From the NCBI RefSeq assembly GCF_031846185.1, contig NZ_JAVRIF010000002.1, positions 372,001-436,000 on the forward strand: a DNA stretch of 64,000 nucleotides, given 5' to 3'. The notes under the pieces are model-generated. The model saw only the letters and a list, made by a program, of their open reading frames with translations, ran no database searches and was not told the DNA's origin. Source of the stretch: Thalassotalea_H castellviae (GTDB lineage Bacteria > Pseudomonadota > Gammaproteobacteria > Enterobacterales > Alteromonadaceae). Both the position numbers and the translations under genes were made by a program. This document shows positions 9,827 through 18,470 of the stretch, piece by piece (position 1 is the stretch's first letter; each line of letters starts with the position of its first letter).

Positions 9827-9868
9827 CTTCATTAAATAATGACTGTTAGTTATTGCTAAAAACGTAAC

Positions 9869-11323
9869 TTAAGGACGATATACTTTCGCGTTTTTAAAGC
9901 CATTATCAATTAAATAAAGTGCTTGTAGTTTACTCATCACCCCTTGGTCACAATAGAGTAAATAATCTTTAGATTGATCTAAATCGCCATATTGCGTTGA
10001 TAATTTATAAAAAGGTAAATGCTTTACTTCTACGCCGTCTAATTCTAACGGGTTCTCGTCTTCTTCTTCCGGACTACGAATATCAAGAACAATGGCATTG
10101 TCACCAATATTAGCGACCTCATCAACAGCATGAATTTCTTCTTCCGCAGCATCACCAATATCGCGAATATCAAAGATTCTAGTAGCTTCAACAACTTGAT
10201 CTAAAATAGAAAAATCAAAGTTTTCTTCTTCTGCTTCAATTTTCGATAAAACAGCTTTTACTGTCGGCTTTTTCGAAATAACACCACAATACTCAGGAAT
10301 CGTTTTTGAGAAGTCTTCGGTGCCAATTTCACGGGCGATATCGATAATATCTTGTTTATCATATGCCGCCAAAGGACGTAAAATTAAAGTATCGGTGACA
10401 CGATCAATCACATTTAAATTCGTCAAAGTTTGACTCGATACTTGCCCTAAGGCTTCACCAGTTACCAGTGCTTGGATGCCACGTTTTTCAGCGACCTTTG
10501 CCGCAGCACGCATCATCATACGCTTTAACACAACCCCCATTTGACCGTTTTCAATTTTCTCTAAAATTTCGGCAACAACCGGTTCAAAATCAACAGCAAA
10601 AAACTTAATGCGATGTGATGCGCCAAATTTATTCCATAAATAATGGCTAACTTCTTTGACGCCAACTTCATGGGCAGAGCCACCAAGGTTGAAAAAACAA
10701 AAGTGCGTGCGCGCCCCTTTTTTAATCATTTGAAAACTGGAAACCGCTGAGTCGAAACCACCTGACATTAACGATAAAACATCTTCTTGAGTCGCAATAG
10801 GGAAGCCACCTAAACCTTTAAACTTATGAGTCACGATAAAGAGCTCTTGATGTTTAACCTCTAAATTAATTGTCACTTCAGGTTTTTTTAACTTAACTTT
10901 TGCGCTCTCTACGGCTTGATTAAGACCACCACCAACATATTGTTCAATTTGTAGTGAACTAAAGTCATGATCGCCATTTCGTTTCGCTCTGACACAAAAA
11001 GTTTTATCTGCAATTGTATCGGCATGCACCGTGAGAGTTTTCTCAAAAATATCATGTAAATCAGTAAATTCTGTGCGCTTCACTTCGATAAATTGAGCTA
11101 CACCAGGAATACATTGCAGTGTTTCAATTAATTGTTCGCGATTTTTTTCATCAAGATTTTTAGTATTAACTTCAATACTGTCCCAGTTAATCTTGGTGGT
11201 CACTTGCTCATCAACACGGCGTAAAACGTTTTTAATATTAGACTCTAATATTTTGGTAAAACGCTTACGTACAGGGCGACTTTTTATCGCAATTTCTGCC
11301 TGTAACTTCACAATAAACTTCAT
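9869..11323 (-). CDS. thiI: tRNA uracil 4-sulfurtransferase ThiI with rhodanese domain
   Basis: A 484-residue ThiI that makes 4-thiouridine at tRNA position 8 and, in enteric bacteria, also supplies sulfur for the thiamin thiazole. Domains in order: N-terminal ferredoxin-like domain, THUMP, PP-loop ATPase with SGGFDSAVSSF, a cysteine in EYCGVISKKPT, and a C-terminal rhodanese domain with the active cysteine in LLYCDQGVMSK. Both redox cysteines are present, so sulfur transfer should be intact. I use the ATG at 11323 (MKFIVKLQAEIAIKS, like the E. coli start); the frame is open 15 codons further but nothing supports that extension. It lies downstream of pomAB, separated by a terminator. Confidence 0.95.
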   Translation of the reverse strand: MKFIVKLQAEIAIKSRPVRKRFTKILESNIKNVLRRVDEQVTTKINWDSIEVNTKNLDEKNREQLIETLQCIPGVAQFIEVKRTEFTDLHDIFEKTLTVHADTIADKTFCVRAKRNGDHDFSSLQIEQYVGGGLNQAVESAKVKLKKPEVTINLEVKHQELFIVTHKFKGLGGFPIATQEDVLSLMSGGFDSAVSSFQMIKKGARTHFCFFNLGGSAHEVGVKEVSHYLWNKFGASHRIKFFAVDFEPVVAEILEKIENGQMGVVLKRMMMRAAAKVAEKRGIQALVTGEALGQVSSQTLTNLNVIDRVTDTLILRPLAAYDKQDIIDIAREIGTEDFSKTIPEYCGVISKKPTVKAVLSKIEAEEENFDFSILDQVVEATRIFDIRDIGDAAEEEIHAVDEVANIGDNAIVLDIRSPEEEDENPLELDGVEVKHLPFYKLSTQYGDLDQSKDYLLYCDQGVMSKLQALYLIDNGFKNAKVYRP

Positions 11324-11411
11324 AAATAATACCGATGTTGAAAACCCAAGAAAATAATTGGCGCGCATTATACCTTATGCCTTAGCGATATGTACAAAAT
11401 TTGACGCACAA

Positions 11412-11437
11412 AAAAAGATCTCAACTGAGATCTTTTT
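11412..11437 (-). terminator. Terminator after pomB
   Basis: AAAAAGATCTC pairs with GAGATCTTTTT around a 4-base loop, just past the pomB stop codon at 11465 on the minus strand. It is symmetrical and could act in either direction. Confidence 0.8.
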
Positions 11438-11464
11438 AAATAGCTTAAATTTTCAATTACTTAC

Positions 11465-12415
11465 TTAATTATCACTTTTAATCACTGAAAATGGCTCGGT
11501 TTCTTTAGGCTTACCTTGATTGATCGATATTTCAACACGACGATTACGACGTCTGTTTAGCGCATTGGTATTTGGCACCAAAGGACGAGAGTCTGCGTGG
11601 CCTGCTACTAACATACGCGAATCATCAAATCCCGGCACTTTCACTAACTCATGAGCAATTGCTACAGCACGTTTGCTCGATAGATCCCAGTTAGAGGTAA
11701 ATAACTCAGAGCTAATCCCTTGATTATCAGTATGACCTGAGACCATGATTTCACCAGGCACTGTTTTTAATAACTCGCCTATTTCTCTCACAATAGGCTT
11801 AAACTTAGGCTGTAAAAATGCTGAGCCAGATGGAAAGGCACCATTTTCACGAATACGAATGATCACCTGTTGACCTAAGGATTCCAGCTCTATCGCGCCA
11901 TCTTGAATCTGTTGTTCTAATTGTTGTGCAATTTTTTTCGCTAAGTCGTTAACTTGTTCTTCCGAAGCTTGTTCCAGCTCATCTTTTGCTTTTTGCATTG
12001 CTTGAGCTGACATTTCATCAGCGGTACTTTGCGATTGACCACCGCGTTCTGTACCTCGTTGCTCTTGACGACCACCGGCAGATGTTTCATCTCCCGCTTG
12101 AAATTCTAACATTTGTTGCGTCATTTCAACGGTTTGCTGTTGAATTACTTCTATAGGCGTTGGCTCAGGTTTACCTGGTCTAAATTCTTGCGCGATAATG
12201 CTAGTGCCTTTAGGAATATCTTTGACTTCAATTTTGTTTTGCACACCAAAAGCAAACTTCATTGAACCGGCAATCTGCTTAAACTTTAAAACATCCATTT
12301 CTGAAAAAGATAAAAGCAGTACAAAAAAGCACATCAGTAACGACATCAAATCAGCAAAAGTACCCATCCACGCTGGCAACCCCGGTGGTGGACATTTACA
12401 TTCTTGATCAGCCAT
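11465..12415 (-). CDS. pomB: Flagellar motor stator protein PomB/MotB
   Basis: A 316-residue stator subunit that couples ion flow to flagellar rotation and anchors the stator to peptidoglycan. There is one transmembrane segment at about residues 16-42 with the essential aspartate in TFADLMSLLMCFFVLLLSF, then a long Gln/Glu-rich linker (about 90-170), and a C-terminal OmpA-like domain (about 180-305) with the VSGHTDNQG and LNRRRNRRVEI signatures. The N-terminal CKCPPPGLPAWMGTFADL is typical of sodium-type PomB in marine bacteria; sodium use is inferred. It sits 11 bases after pomA on the same strand and ends before a terminator. Confidence 0.93.
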   Translation of the reverse strand: MADQECKCPPPGLPAWMGTFADLMSLLMCFFVLLLSFSEMDVLKFKQIAGSMKFAFGVQNKIEVKDIPKGTSIIAQEFRPGKPEPTPIEVIQQQTVEMTQQMLEFQAGDETSAGGRQEQRGTERGGQSQSTADEMSAQAMQKAKDELEQASEEQVNDLAKKIAQQLEQQIQDGAIELESLGQQVIIRIRENGAFPSGSAFLQPKFKPIVREIGELLKTVPGEIMVSGHTDNQGISSELFTSNWDLSSKRAVAIAHELVKVPGFDDSRMLVAGHADSRPLVPNTNALNRRRNRRVEISINQGKPKETEPFSVIKSDN

Positions 12416-12426
12416 AAATCCCTCAA

Positions 12427-13191
12427 TTACTCTTCGGTAGTGTCAATTTTACGTTTACCTTCAGCAAGATAATTCTTCAGTAAACCTTCAATGACTCTTG
12501 GGTTTTGACCATCTTGAATACCTAACACCGCATCCAAAATAAGTTCTTGGTTAAGCTTTTCTTCGCTTAAACGAATTTTTAATTTATTCGCAATAGGAAT
12601 GGCAATCACGTTCGCTAAAAATGCACCATATAAAGTTGTTAAAAGTGCAACTGCCATTGCCGGACCAATCGCTTTTGGATCATCCATGTTTGATAACATG
12701 GCAACTAAACCTATCAGGGTACCTATCATGCCCATAGCAGGTGCTACATCCGCTAAGGCCATCATCATACCAATACCCGTTTCATGGCGTTCGGTAGTGA
12801 GATTAATATCTTTTTGTAATGTGCCACGCACCACATCGGCATCATGACCATCAACAAGCATATCAACCCCTTTTTGCATAAAAGCATTGGTGATTTCAGC
12901 TTCTTCAAGAGCTAAAAACCCCCCTTTACGAGCAGCATCCGCCATTTCAACAGATTTCTCAATTAATTCATCAGGTTGTTCAATTTTAAACATGAACGCT
13001 TTGCCCATGATTTTACCAATACCGAAAAACTGTCCGAGATTATAGTTAGACAAAACAACAAATAAGGAACCACAGAATACAATCAGAACCGATTGAGTAT
13101 CCACAAACATGCTGATATCGCCACCTAAAATCATTGCCATGACAATAAAACCAATGGCACCTAATATTCCCAGTAGCGTAGCTAAATCCAC
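12427..13191 (-). CDS. pomA: Flagellar motor stator protein PomA/MotA
   Basis: A 254-residue membrane subunit of the stator with four transmembrane helices, partner of PomB. It begins MDLATLLGILGAIGFIVMAM and contains FCGSLFVVLSNYN, MIGTLIGLVAMLSNMDDPKAIGPAMAVALLTTLYGA, and the conserved prolines before helices 3 and 4. The start is the GTG at 13191: GGAGG lies 5 bases before it, and the product then matches the family start exactly. An upstream TTG at 13203 overlaps the Shine-Dalgarno itself and is rejected. It is divergent from xseB across a 294-bp gap. Confidence 0.93.
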   Translation of the reverse strand: MDLATLLGILGAIGFIVMAMILGGDISMFVDTQSVLIVFCGSLFVVLSNYNLGQFFGIGKIMGKAFMFKIEQPDELIEKSVEMADAARKGGFLALEEAEITNAFMQKGVDMLVDGHDADVVRGTLQKDINLTTERHETGIGMMMALADVAPAMGMIGTLIGLVAMLSNMDDPKAIGPAMAVALLTTLYGAFLANVIAIPIANKLKIRLSEEKLNQELILDAVLGIQDGQNPRVIEGLLKNYLAEGKRKIDTTEE

Positions 13192-13439
13192 ATAAGCCTC
13201 CAAAATATGTTACTAAATCCTACACCTTTAAATTGATAATACCTCAAGGTTTTAGGATACGCGAATACAAATACTAAATTCAGCTAAACATAAACGACGT
13301 AATTAAGTTGAAAAGTGAAGTTGGTATTTTTCTTTGTTATACAGTTATTATCGTCCATATTGTCAATAACTTAACCCTAATTGAAGATTATTTTTTTTAT
13401 CGAATAAAAATAAGCGCCATTGACCAATTAGACGAGCTA

Positions 13440-13459
13440 AGGTAACTTGCGCGTTACCT
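13440..13459. repeat. Inverted repeat upstream of xseB
   Basis: AGGTAAC-TTGCGC-GTTACCT is a 7-bp perfect inverted repeat ending 26 bases before the xseB ATG. It may be an operator or a leader hairpin for xseB-ispA-dxs. The rest of the divergent gap (13192-13439) is AT-rich, with no other feature I can support. Confidence 0.4.
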
Positions 13460-13485
13460 ATAAAAATAGTGATATATTTTTCCTA

Positions 13486-13734
13486 ATGGCACGTAAAAAA
13501 ATTGAAAATTTAAGCTTCGAAGATTCTTTAAATGAGCTTGAAGATATTGTCCAAAGCCTCGAAAAAGGTGAGTTAAGTTTAGAAGACTCGATGACCTTAT
13601 TTGAACGAGGACTTAGTTTAAGCCAAGTCAGTCAAACCAAACTAAAAGAGGCTGAGCAAAAAGTCCAAATTTTAATGGACAATAAAGGCGTAAGCAAACT
13701 CGAAGACTTTAATTATGATGAGAGCTCTCAGTAG
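13486..13734 (+). CDS. xseB: Exodeoxyribonuclease VII small subunit
   Basis: An 82-residue XseB, the small subunit of exonuclease VII, which degrades single-stranded DNA together with XseA. The sequence MARKKIENLSFEDSLNELEDIVQSLEKGELSLEDSMTLFERG covers the whole family motif, and the length equals that of E. coli XseB within two residues. The ATG at 13486 is chosen over an in-frame upstream start at 13447, whose extra 13 residues are unlike the family. The stop codon TAG shares its last base with the GTG start of ispA, so translation is coupled. Confidence 0.95.
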   Translation: MARKKIENLSFEDSLNELEDIVQSLEKGELSLEDSMTLFERGLSLSQVSQTKLKEAEQKVQILMDNKGVSKLEDFNYDESSQ

Positions 13735-14624
13735 TGACTAAGCTAGCGCAGCTTGAATATTTTCAAGAAAGAACGAACCAGTTTTTACTAAAAAAACTAG
13801 ACAGTTTACCTATTAATGATCCAAAACTGCTTGAAGCGATGCGTTATGGTTTATTAATTGGCGGAAAACGGATGCGTCCATACCTTGCTTATATTACCGG
13901 CGAATCTTTATCCGTCAGTGAAAATGACCTTGATGGTATAGCTGGCGCATTAGAATGCATTCATGCTTATTCTTTATTACATGATGATCTTCCTGCGATG
14001 GATGACGATGATCTCAGGCGAGGTAAGCCAACATGTCATATTGCTTTTGATGAAGCGACGGCTATTTTAGCTGGCGATAGTTTACAAACTTTAGCATTTG
14101 ATATTTTAGCGAATCACCCATTCTCCTCAGCGATTGCAAGCAAGCGTATCCATCTGATCCAACAGTTAGTAAAAGCTAGTGGCTATCAAGGTATGTGTGG
14201 TGGTCAAGCGCTTGACCTTTCGGCAACTAACAAAACTATTTCTTTAGATGAATTAGAAAAACTACACACGCTAAAAACCGGTGCTTTGCTTGAAGCATCA
14301 GTGTTAATGGCAGCGGAATGTTCTCACCAGATAACCGAACAAGAAAAAGAACAACTCTCAACGTTTGCTAAATTAATCGGGTTAGCTTATCAAGTGCGTG
14401 ACGATATCATCGATATTACTTCTAGCGAAGAAGTACTCGGTAAACCCGCAGGTTCTGATATAGAAGCGAATAAAAGTACCTACCCTGCACTGCTTGGTTT
14501 ACAGGGTGCACAGCAAAAAGCTGACAACTTATATCAACAAGCACTACAAGCTTTACATCATTTGCCTTACAATACACAGAATCTATCGGAATTTGCGACT
14601 TTTATCATTAGCAGAACTAGCTAA
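13734..14624 (+). CDS. ispA: Farnesyl diphosphate synthase (polyprenyl synthetase)
   Basis: A 296-residue class I trans-prenyltransferase joining isopentenyl diphosphate to dimethylallyl and geranyl diphosphate. The first aspartate-rich motif is LLHDDLPAMDDDDLRRGKPTCH (about residues 81-102) and the second is YQVRDDIIDITSSEEVLGKPAGSD (about 220-243). GGKRMRP and the QALDL motif are present. Chain length (FPP rather than GGPP) is inferred from the family and its place between xseB and dxs. The start is GTG, overlapping the xseB stop. Confidence 0.94.
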   Translation: MTKLAQLEYFQERTNQFLLKKLDSLPINDPKLLEAMRYGLLIGGKRMRPYLAYITGESLSVSENDLDGIAGALECIHAYSLLHDDLPAMDDDDLRRGKPTCHIAFDEATAILAGDSLQTLAFDILANHPFSSAIASKRIHLIQQLVKASGYQGMCGGQALDLSATNKTISLDELEKLHTLKTGALLEASVLMAAECSHQITEQEKEQLSTFAKLIGLAYQVRDDIIDITSSEEVLGKPAGSDIEANKSTYPALLGLQGAQQKADNLYQQALQALHHLPYNTQNLSEFATFIISRTS

Positions 14625-14665
14625 GTTGCTGCCAAGTACAAGTACAGTTGCTGAAAATAATAACT

Positions 14666-16528
14666 ATGACTATAAACCTGAACGACTACCCTTTACTCTC
14701 GAAAATCAATTATCCGGCTGATTTACGTCAATTAGATCAAGCCAGCTTACCGCAAGCAAGTGAAGAATTGCGTCGTTATTTATTAAATTCCGTTAGTAAT
14801 AGTAGTGGTCATTTTGCTTCAGGGCTAGGCACTATAGAACTAACCGTTGCTTTACATTATGTGTATAACACGCCATTTGATCATGTCATTTGGGATGTTG
14901 GCCACCAAGCTTATCCTCATAAAATTCTTACGGGACGTCGAGACCAACTGCATAGCATAAGACAAAAAGATGGCTTACATCCTTTTCCTTGGCGCGAAGA
15001 AAGTGAATACGACGTTTTAAGTGTCGGTCACTCAAGTACTTCAATTTCTGCGGCGCTTGGTATGGCAGTCGCGGCTGAAAAAGAAGGCAAAAATCGTAAA
15101 ACAGTTGCGGTTATTGGTGATGGTGCGATGACTGCTGGCATGGCATTTGAGGCATTGAACCATGCCGGCGATATTCATAAAGATATGTTAGTTGTGCTAA
15201 ACGACAATGAAATGTCGATCTCTGAAAATGTTGGCGCATTAAATAATCATTTAGCAAAAATGCTTTCTGGTAGTTTATATACCGGAATTAGAGAAGGCAG
15301 TAAGCGCATACTTAAAAATATTCCGCCAATCAAAGAACTTGCCAGTCGTGCGGAAGAACATTTAAAAGGTATGGTTGTACCAAGCACCTTTTTTGAAGAG
15401 TTAGGCTTTAATTATATCGGGCCTATTGATGGCCATGATGTTAATGGTTTAGTGGACACCATCAGTAATATGCGTAGCCTAAAAGGTCCACAATTACTGC
15501 ATATTGCCACCAAAAAAGGTAAAGGCTATCACGCTGCCGAGCAAGACCCTATCAAGTATCATGCTGTACCTAAGTTTAATCCCGATGACACGAATCTGCC
15601 CGCCAGTAAGCCTAGCTTGCCAACCTATTCAAAAATATTTGGTGATTGGTTATGTAAAACGGCAGAACAAGATGAAAAACTTGTCGCTATCACTCCAGCA
15701 ATGCGTGAAGGATCAGGCATGGTAGAGTTTAGCCAAAGATTCCCGGAAAAATATTTTGATGTGGCGATTGCAGAGCAGCACGCCGTTACTTTTGCCGCGG
15801 GTTTAGCCATTGCAGGACATAACGCAATTGTGGCGATTTACTCTAGCTTTTTACAACGTGGTTACGACCAATTAATTCATGATATCGCCATACAAAATTT
15901 ACCGGTTTTATTTGCTATAGACAGAGCGGGAATCGTTGGCGCGGATGGCCCAACGCATCAAGGAGCATTTGACCTCAGCTTTATGCGTTGTATCCCCAAT
16001 ATGATGATCATGACACCGGCAAATGAACGTGAATGCCAATTAATGTTAACAACCGGGCATAAAGCACAGGGCCCTGCTGCCGTGCGTTATCCACGCGGTA
16101 ATGGTACAGGTGAAGCATTACCTGACATAAATGAAACGATTGAAATAGGCAAAGGCCGAGTCATTGTTGAAGGTAAAAATATTGCGATTGTTAATTTTGG
16201 TACCACGTTAGCAGAAGCAAGCAAAGCAGCAGAAGCAATCAATGCAACCGTTGTCGATATGCGCTTTGTTAAACCGCTTGATGAAACCTTAATTGATGAT
16301 TTAGTTAAGAATCACCCCTTTTTAGTCACGGTAGAAGATAATGCCATTGCAGGTGGTGCTGGCTCTGCTGTGAATGAATACGTATTGAGTCAAGCCCATG
16401 CCATTAAAGTATTAAATATTGGTTTACCTGACTCCTTCATCAAGCATGGTACTCAACAAGAGATCCACTTTGAACTTGGCTTAGACAGCACGGGCATCCT
16501 TGAAAAAATAAAAGCATTTACCCAGTAA
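14666..16528 (+). CDS. dxs: 1-deoxy-D-xylulose-5-phosphate synthase
   Basis: A 620-residue thiamin-diphosphate enzyme, the first step of the MEP isoprenoid pathway (pyruvate plus glyceraldehyde 3-phosphate). It shows the transketolase-type HQAYPHKILTGR, the GDGAMTAGMAFEALNHAG...NDNEMSISENVG cofactor motif (about residues 150-185), the central AIAEQHAVTFAAGLA with the catalytic glutamate, and the DRAGIVGADGPTHQGAFDLS segment. The ATG at 14666 gives exactly the E. coli length; a TTG six codons upstream is not supported. It is third in xseB-ispA-dxs, and no terminator separates it from ispA. Confidence 0.96.
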   Translation: MTINLNDYPLLSKINYPADLRQLDQASLPQASEELRRYLLNSVSNSSGHFASGLGTIELTVALHYVYNTPFDHVIWDVGHQAYPHKILTGRRDQLHSIRQKDGLHPFPWREESEYDVLSVGHSSTSISAALGMAVAAEKEGKNRKTVAVIGDGAMTAGMAFEALNHAGDIHKDMLVVLNDNEMSISENVGALNNHLAKMLSGSLYTGIREGSKRILKNIPPIKELASRAEEHLKGMVVPSTFFEELGFNYIGPIDGHDVNGLVDTISNMRSLKGPQLLHIATKKGKGYHAAEQDPIKYHAVPKFNPDDTNLPASKPSLPTYSKIFGDWLCKTAEQDEKLVAITPAMREGSGMVEFSQRFPEKYFDVAIAEQHAVTFAAGLAIAGHNAIVAIYSSFLQRGYDQLIHDIAIQNLPVLFAIDRAGIVGADGPTHQGAFDLSFMRCIPNMMIMTPANERECQLMLTTGHKAQGPAAVRYPRGNGTGEALPDINETIEIGKGRVIVEGKNIAIVNFGTTLAEASKAAEAINATVVDMRFVKPLDETLIDDLVKNHPFLVTVEDNAIAGGAGSAVNEYVLSQAHAIKVLNIGLPDSFIKHGTQQEIHFELGLDSTGILEKIKAFTQ

Positions 16529-16558
16529 GATATTTGTCATTTCAAGTAATGTATGAAG

Positions 16559-16588
16559 CCTAAATAGTGGTAAATCACACTATTTAGG
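16559..16588. repeat. Perfect 11-bp inverted repeat in the dxs-amidase gap
   Basis: CCTAAATAGTG and CACTATTTAGG form a perfect hairpin with an 8-base loop, 30 bases after the dxs stop. No T tract follows, so it is a weak terminator candidate, or an RNA-processing or operator site. The rest of the 320-bp gap (16529-16848) holds no ORF or RNA gene that I can support; the amidase promoter should lie in its second half. Confidence 0.5.
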
Positions 16589-16848
16589 TACAATGTTTTC
16601 ACCTAACAAATGAGGCATTTTTTATATACATGCATCCAAGAGATAAAGCATAAATAGATTATTTATCTGCCCTGTTAGTGATGAATCTCTTGTCATCAAT
16701 CCAATGATTTTCCTGTTACTCCTGACAAGTGTAAGAATAAAATTCCACATCAGCCCACGCTTATCTATTCCATTACCACATTTTCACTAGACCTAAGCCT
16801 AAAATTCACGTTATAAAAGCCACTACAGTAATCATTTGGCTCTATCAT

Positions 16849-18390
16849 ATGCGCAAATTATTTGGATTGGTCTTTGTAACATGTTTCGTCAGTAATCTCT
16901 GTTTTGCACAAGTTAATATAAGAGATGCACAGACAATTAATGATCTTCATCAACAAATGAAAAACGGACAATTGACCAGCGTAGCACTGGTACAATTTTA
17001 CCTTGACCGTATCAATAAAATTGATAAAAACAACGCGACATTAAATGCTGTCTCACAATTAAATCAACATGCTTTGCAACAAGCCAAATCGTTAGACGAA
17101 CAATTTATTAAGCGCGGTTTTGTTGGGCCATTACATGGTATTCCAGTATTATTAAAAGATAATATAGATACCCTAGACAACATGGCTAATACCGCAGGAT
17201 CACATGCATTAGCTAACAATTTTCCAGAAAATAACGCCTTTTTTGTCACACAATTGAAAAAAGCGGGAGCAATAATTTTAGGAAAAACTAACTTAAGTGA
17301 ATGGGCAAATTTTCGTTCTACGTCCTCTTCAAGCGGATGGAGCGGATTATACGGACAAACTCTCAATCCTTATGATCTAACCACCTCCCCATGTGGTTCA
17401 AGCTCGGGCTCAGGCGTTGCAATTGCCGCTAACTTAGCAACGGTTGCGGTTGGAACTGAAACGGATGGTTCAGTCACTTGCCCTTCCGCAATAAATGGCA
17501 TAGTAGGCATTAAACCAACATTAGGTACGGTAAGTCGAAGCGGCATTATCCCTATTGCCCATAGTCAAGACACTGCAGGTCCAATGGCGCGCACGGTAAC
17601 TGATGCGGTAATATTACTCAGTGCTATGGTAGCCGAAGATCCACAAGACCCAGAGGCAAACTCTTCTGCCATTGATTACCTTTCTCATTTAAAAACGGAT
17701 GGATTATCAGGCAAACGTATAGGCGTTGTGAGAAACTTGATGGGGTATCATAAAAAGTTAGATGCGCAATTTGAGCAAGCTATTGAAACCATCAAGGCTC
17801 AAGGCGCTATTATCGTCGATAACACAAATTTTGAGAATATGGAGAAGTGGGGCGAAGCAGAATTTACGGTTTTATTATATGAATTTAAAAACGACTTAAA
17901 TAAGTATTTAGCCAATACCGCCAAAGGGTTACCTAAATCACTGACGGATATAATTAATCACAATCAGCAAAATAAAAGTTTAGCAATGCCTTACTTTGAT
18001 CAAGAAATTATGATCATGGCCAATGAAAAAGGTCCGTTAACAGATAAAGACTATCTAGAGGCACTAACATCTTCAAAAACAATGACACAAGAAAATGGCA
18101 TAGATCTATTACTTAAAACGCACAATTTAGATTTGCTGATAGCCCCAACAACAGGGCCAGCATGGAAAATAGACCATATTAACGGCGATCATTATTTAGG
18201 TGCCGCATCGAGTGCAGCAGCAATTTCAGGGTATCCCCATATTACCGTTCCAATGGGCTTTGTACATCACTTGCCCGTTGGCATTTCTTTTATCGGGGGT
18301 AAATTGCAAGAGGGTAAATTAATTGAAGCCGCTTTTTCATATGAACAAGCGACACAACATAGAAAACCGCCGAGCTTTATTCATAAATAA
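16849..18390 (+). CDS. Secreted amidase-signature-family hydrolase
   Basis: A 513-residue enzyme of the amidase signature family with a signal peptide (about residues 1-20, ending NLCFA). It hydrolyses C-N amide bonds with a Ser-cisSer-Lys triad. The lysine is in PVLLKDNID (about K103), the serine-rich loop is PCGSSSGSGVAIAAN (about 181-195), and the nucleophile is in GTETDGSVTCP (about S208). Export to the periplasm separates it from the cytoplasmic GatA-type members. It occupies the position between dxs and the rib genes where related genomes usually carry ribH-nusB-thiL-pgpA. The substrate is unknown. Confidence 0.88.
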   Translation: MRKLFGLVFVTCFVSNLCFAQVNIRDAQTINDLHQQMKNGQLTSVALVQFYLDRINKIDKNNATLNAVSQLNQHALQQAKSLDEQFIKRGFVGPLHGIPVLLKDNIDTLDNMANTAGSHALANNFPENNAFFVTQLKKAGAIILGKTNLSEWANFRSTSSSSGWSGLYGQTLNPYDLTTSPCGSSSGSGVAIAANLATVAVGTETDGSVTCPSAINGIVGIKPTLGTVSRSGIIPIAHSQDTAGPMARTVTDAVILLSAMVAEDPQDPEANSSAIDYLSHLKTDGLSGKRIGVVRNLMGYHKKLDAQFEQAIETIKAQGAIIVDNTNFENMEKWGEAEFTVLLYEFKNDLNKYLANTAKGLPKSLTDIINHNQQNKSLAMPYFDQEIMIMANEKGPLTDKDYLEALTSSKTMTQENGIDLLLKTHNLDLLIAPTTGPAWKIDHINGDHYLGAASSAAAISGYPHITVPMGFVHHLPVGISFIGGKLQEGKLIEAAFSYEQATQHRKPPSFIHK

Positions 18391-18418
18391 GCTGATGTTA
18401 TCGCGAATGTAAATAGAT

Positions 18419-18448
18419 AAAAAAACACGAGTAAACTCGTGTTTTTTT
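18419..18448. terminator. Bidirectional terminator between amidase and ribB
   Basis: AAAAAACACGAGT pairs with ACTCGTGTTTTTT around a 2-base centre (loop effectively larger), with T tracts on both strands. It serves the amidase (plus) and the rib operon (minus). Confidence 0.85.
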
Positions 18449-18470
18449 GTGAGCTTTTCTGGCGGAACAA

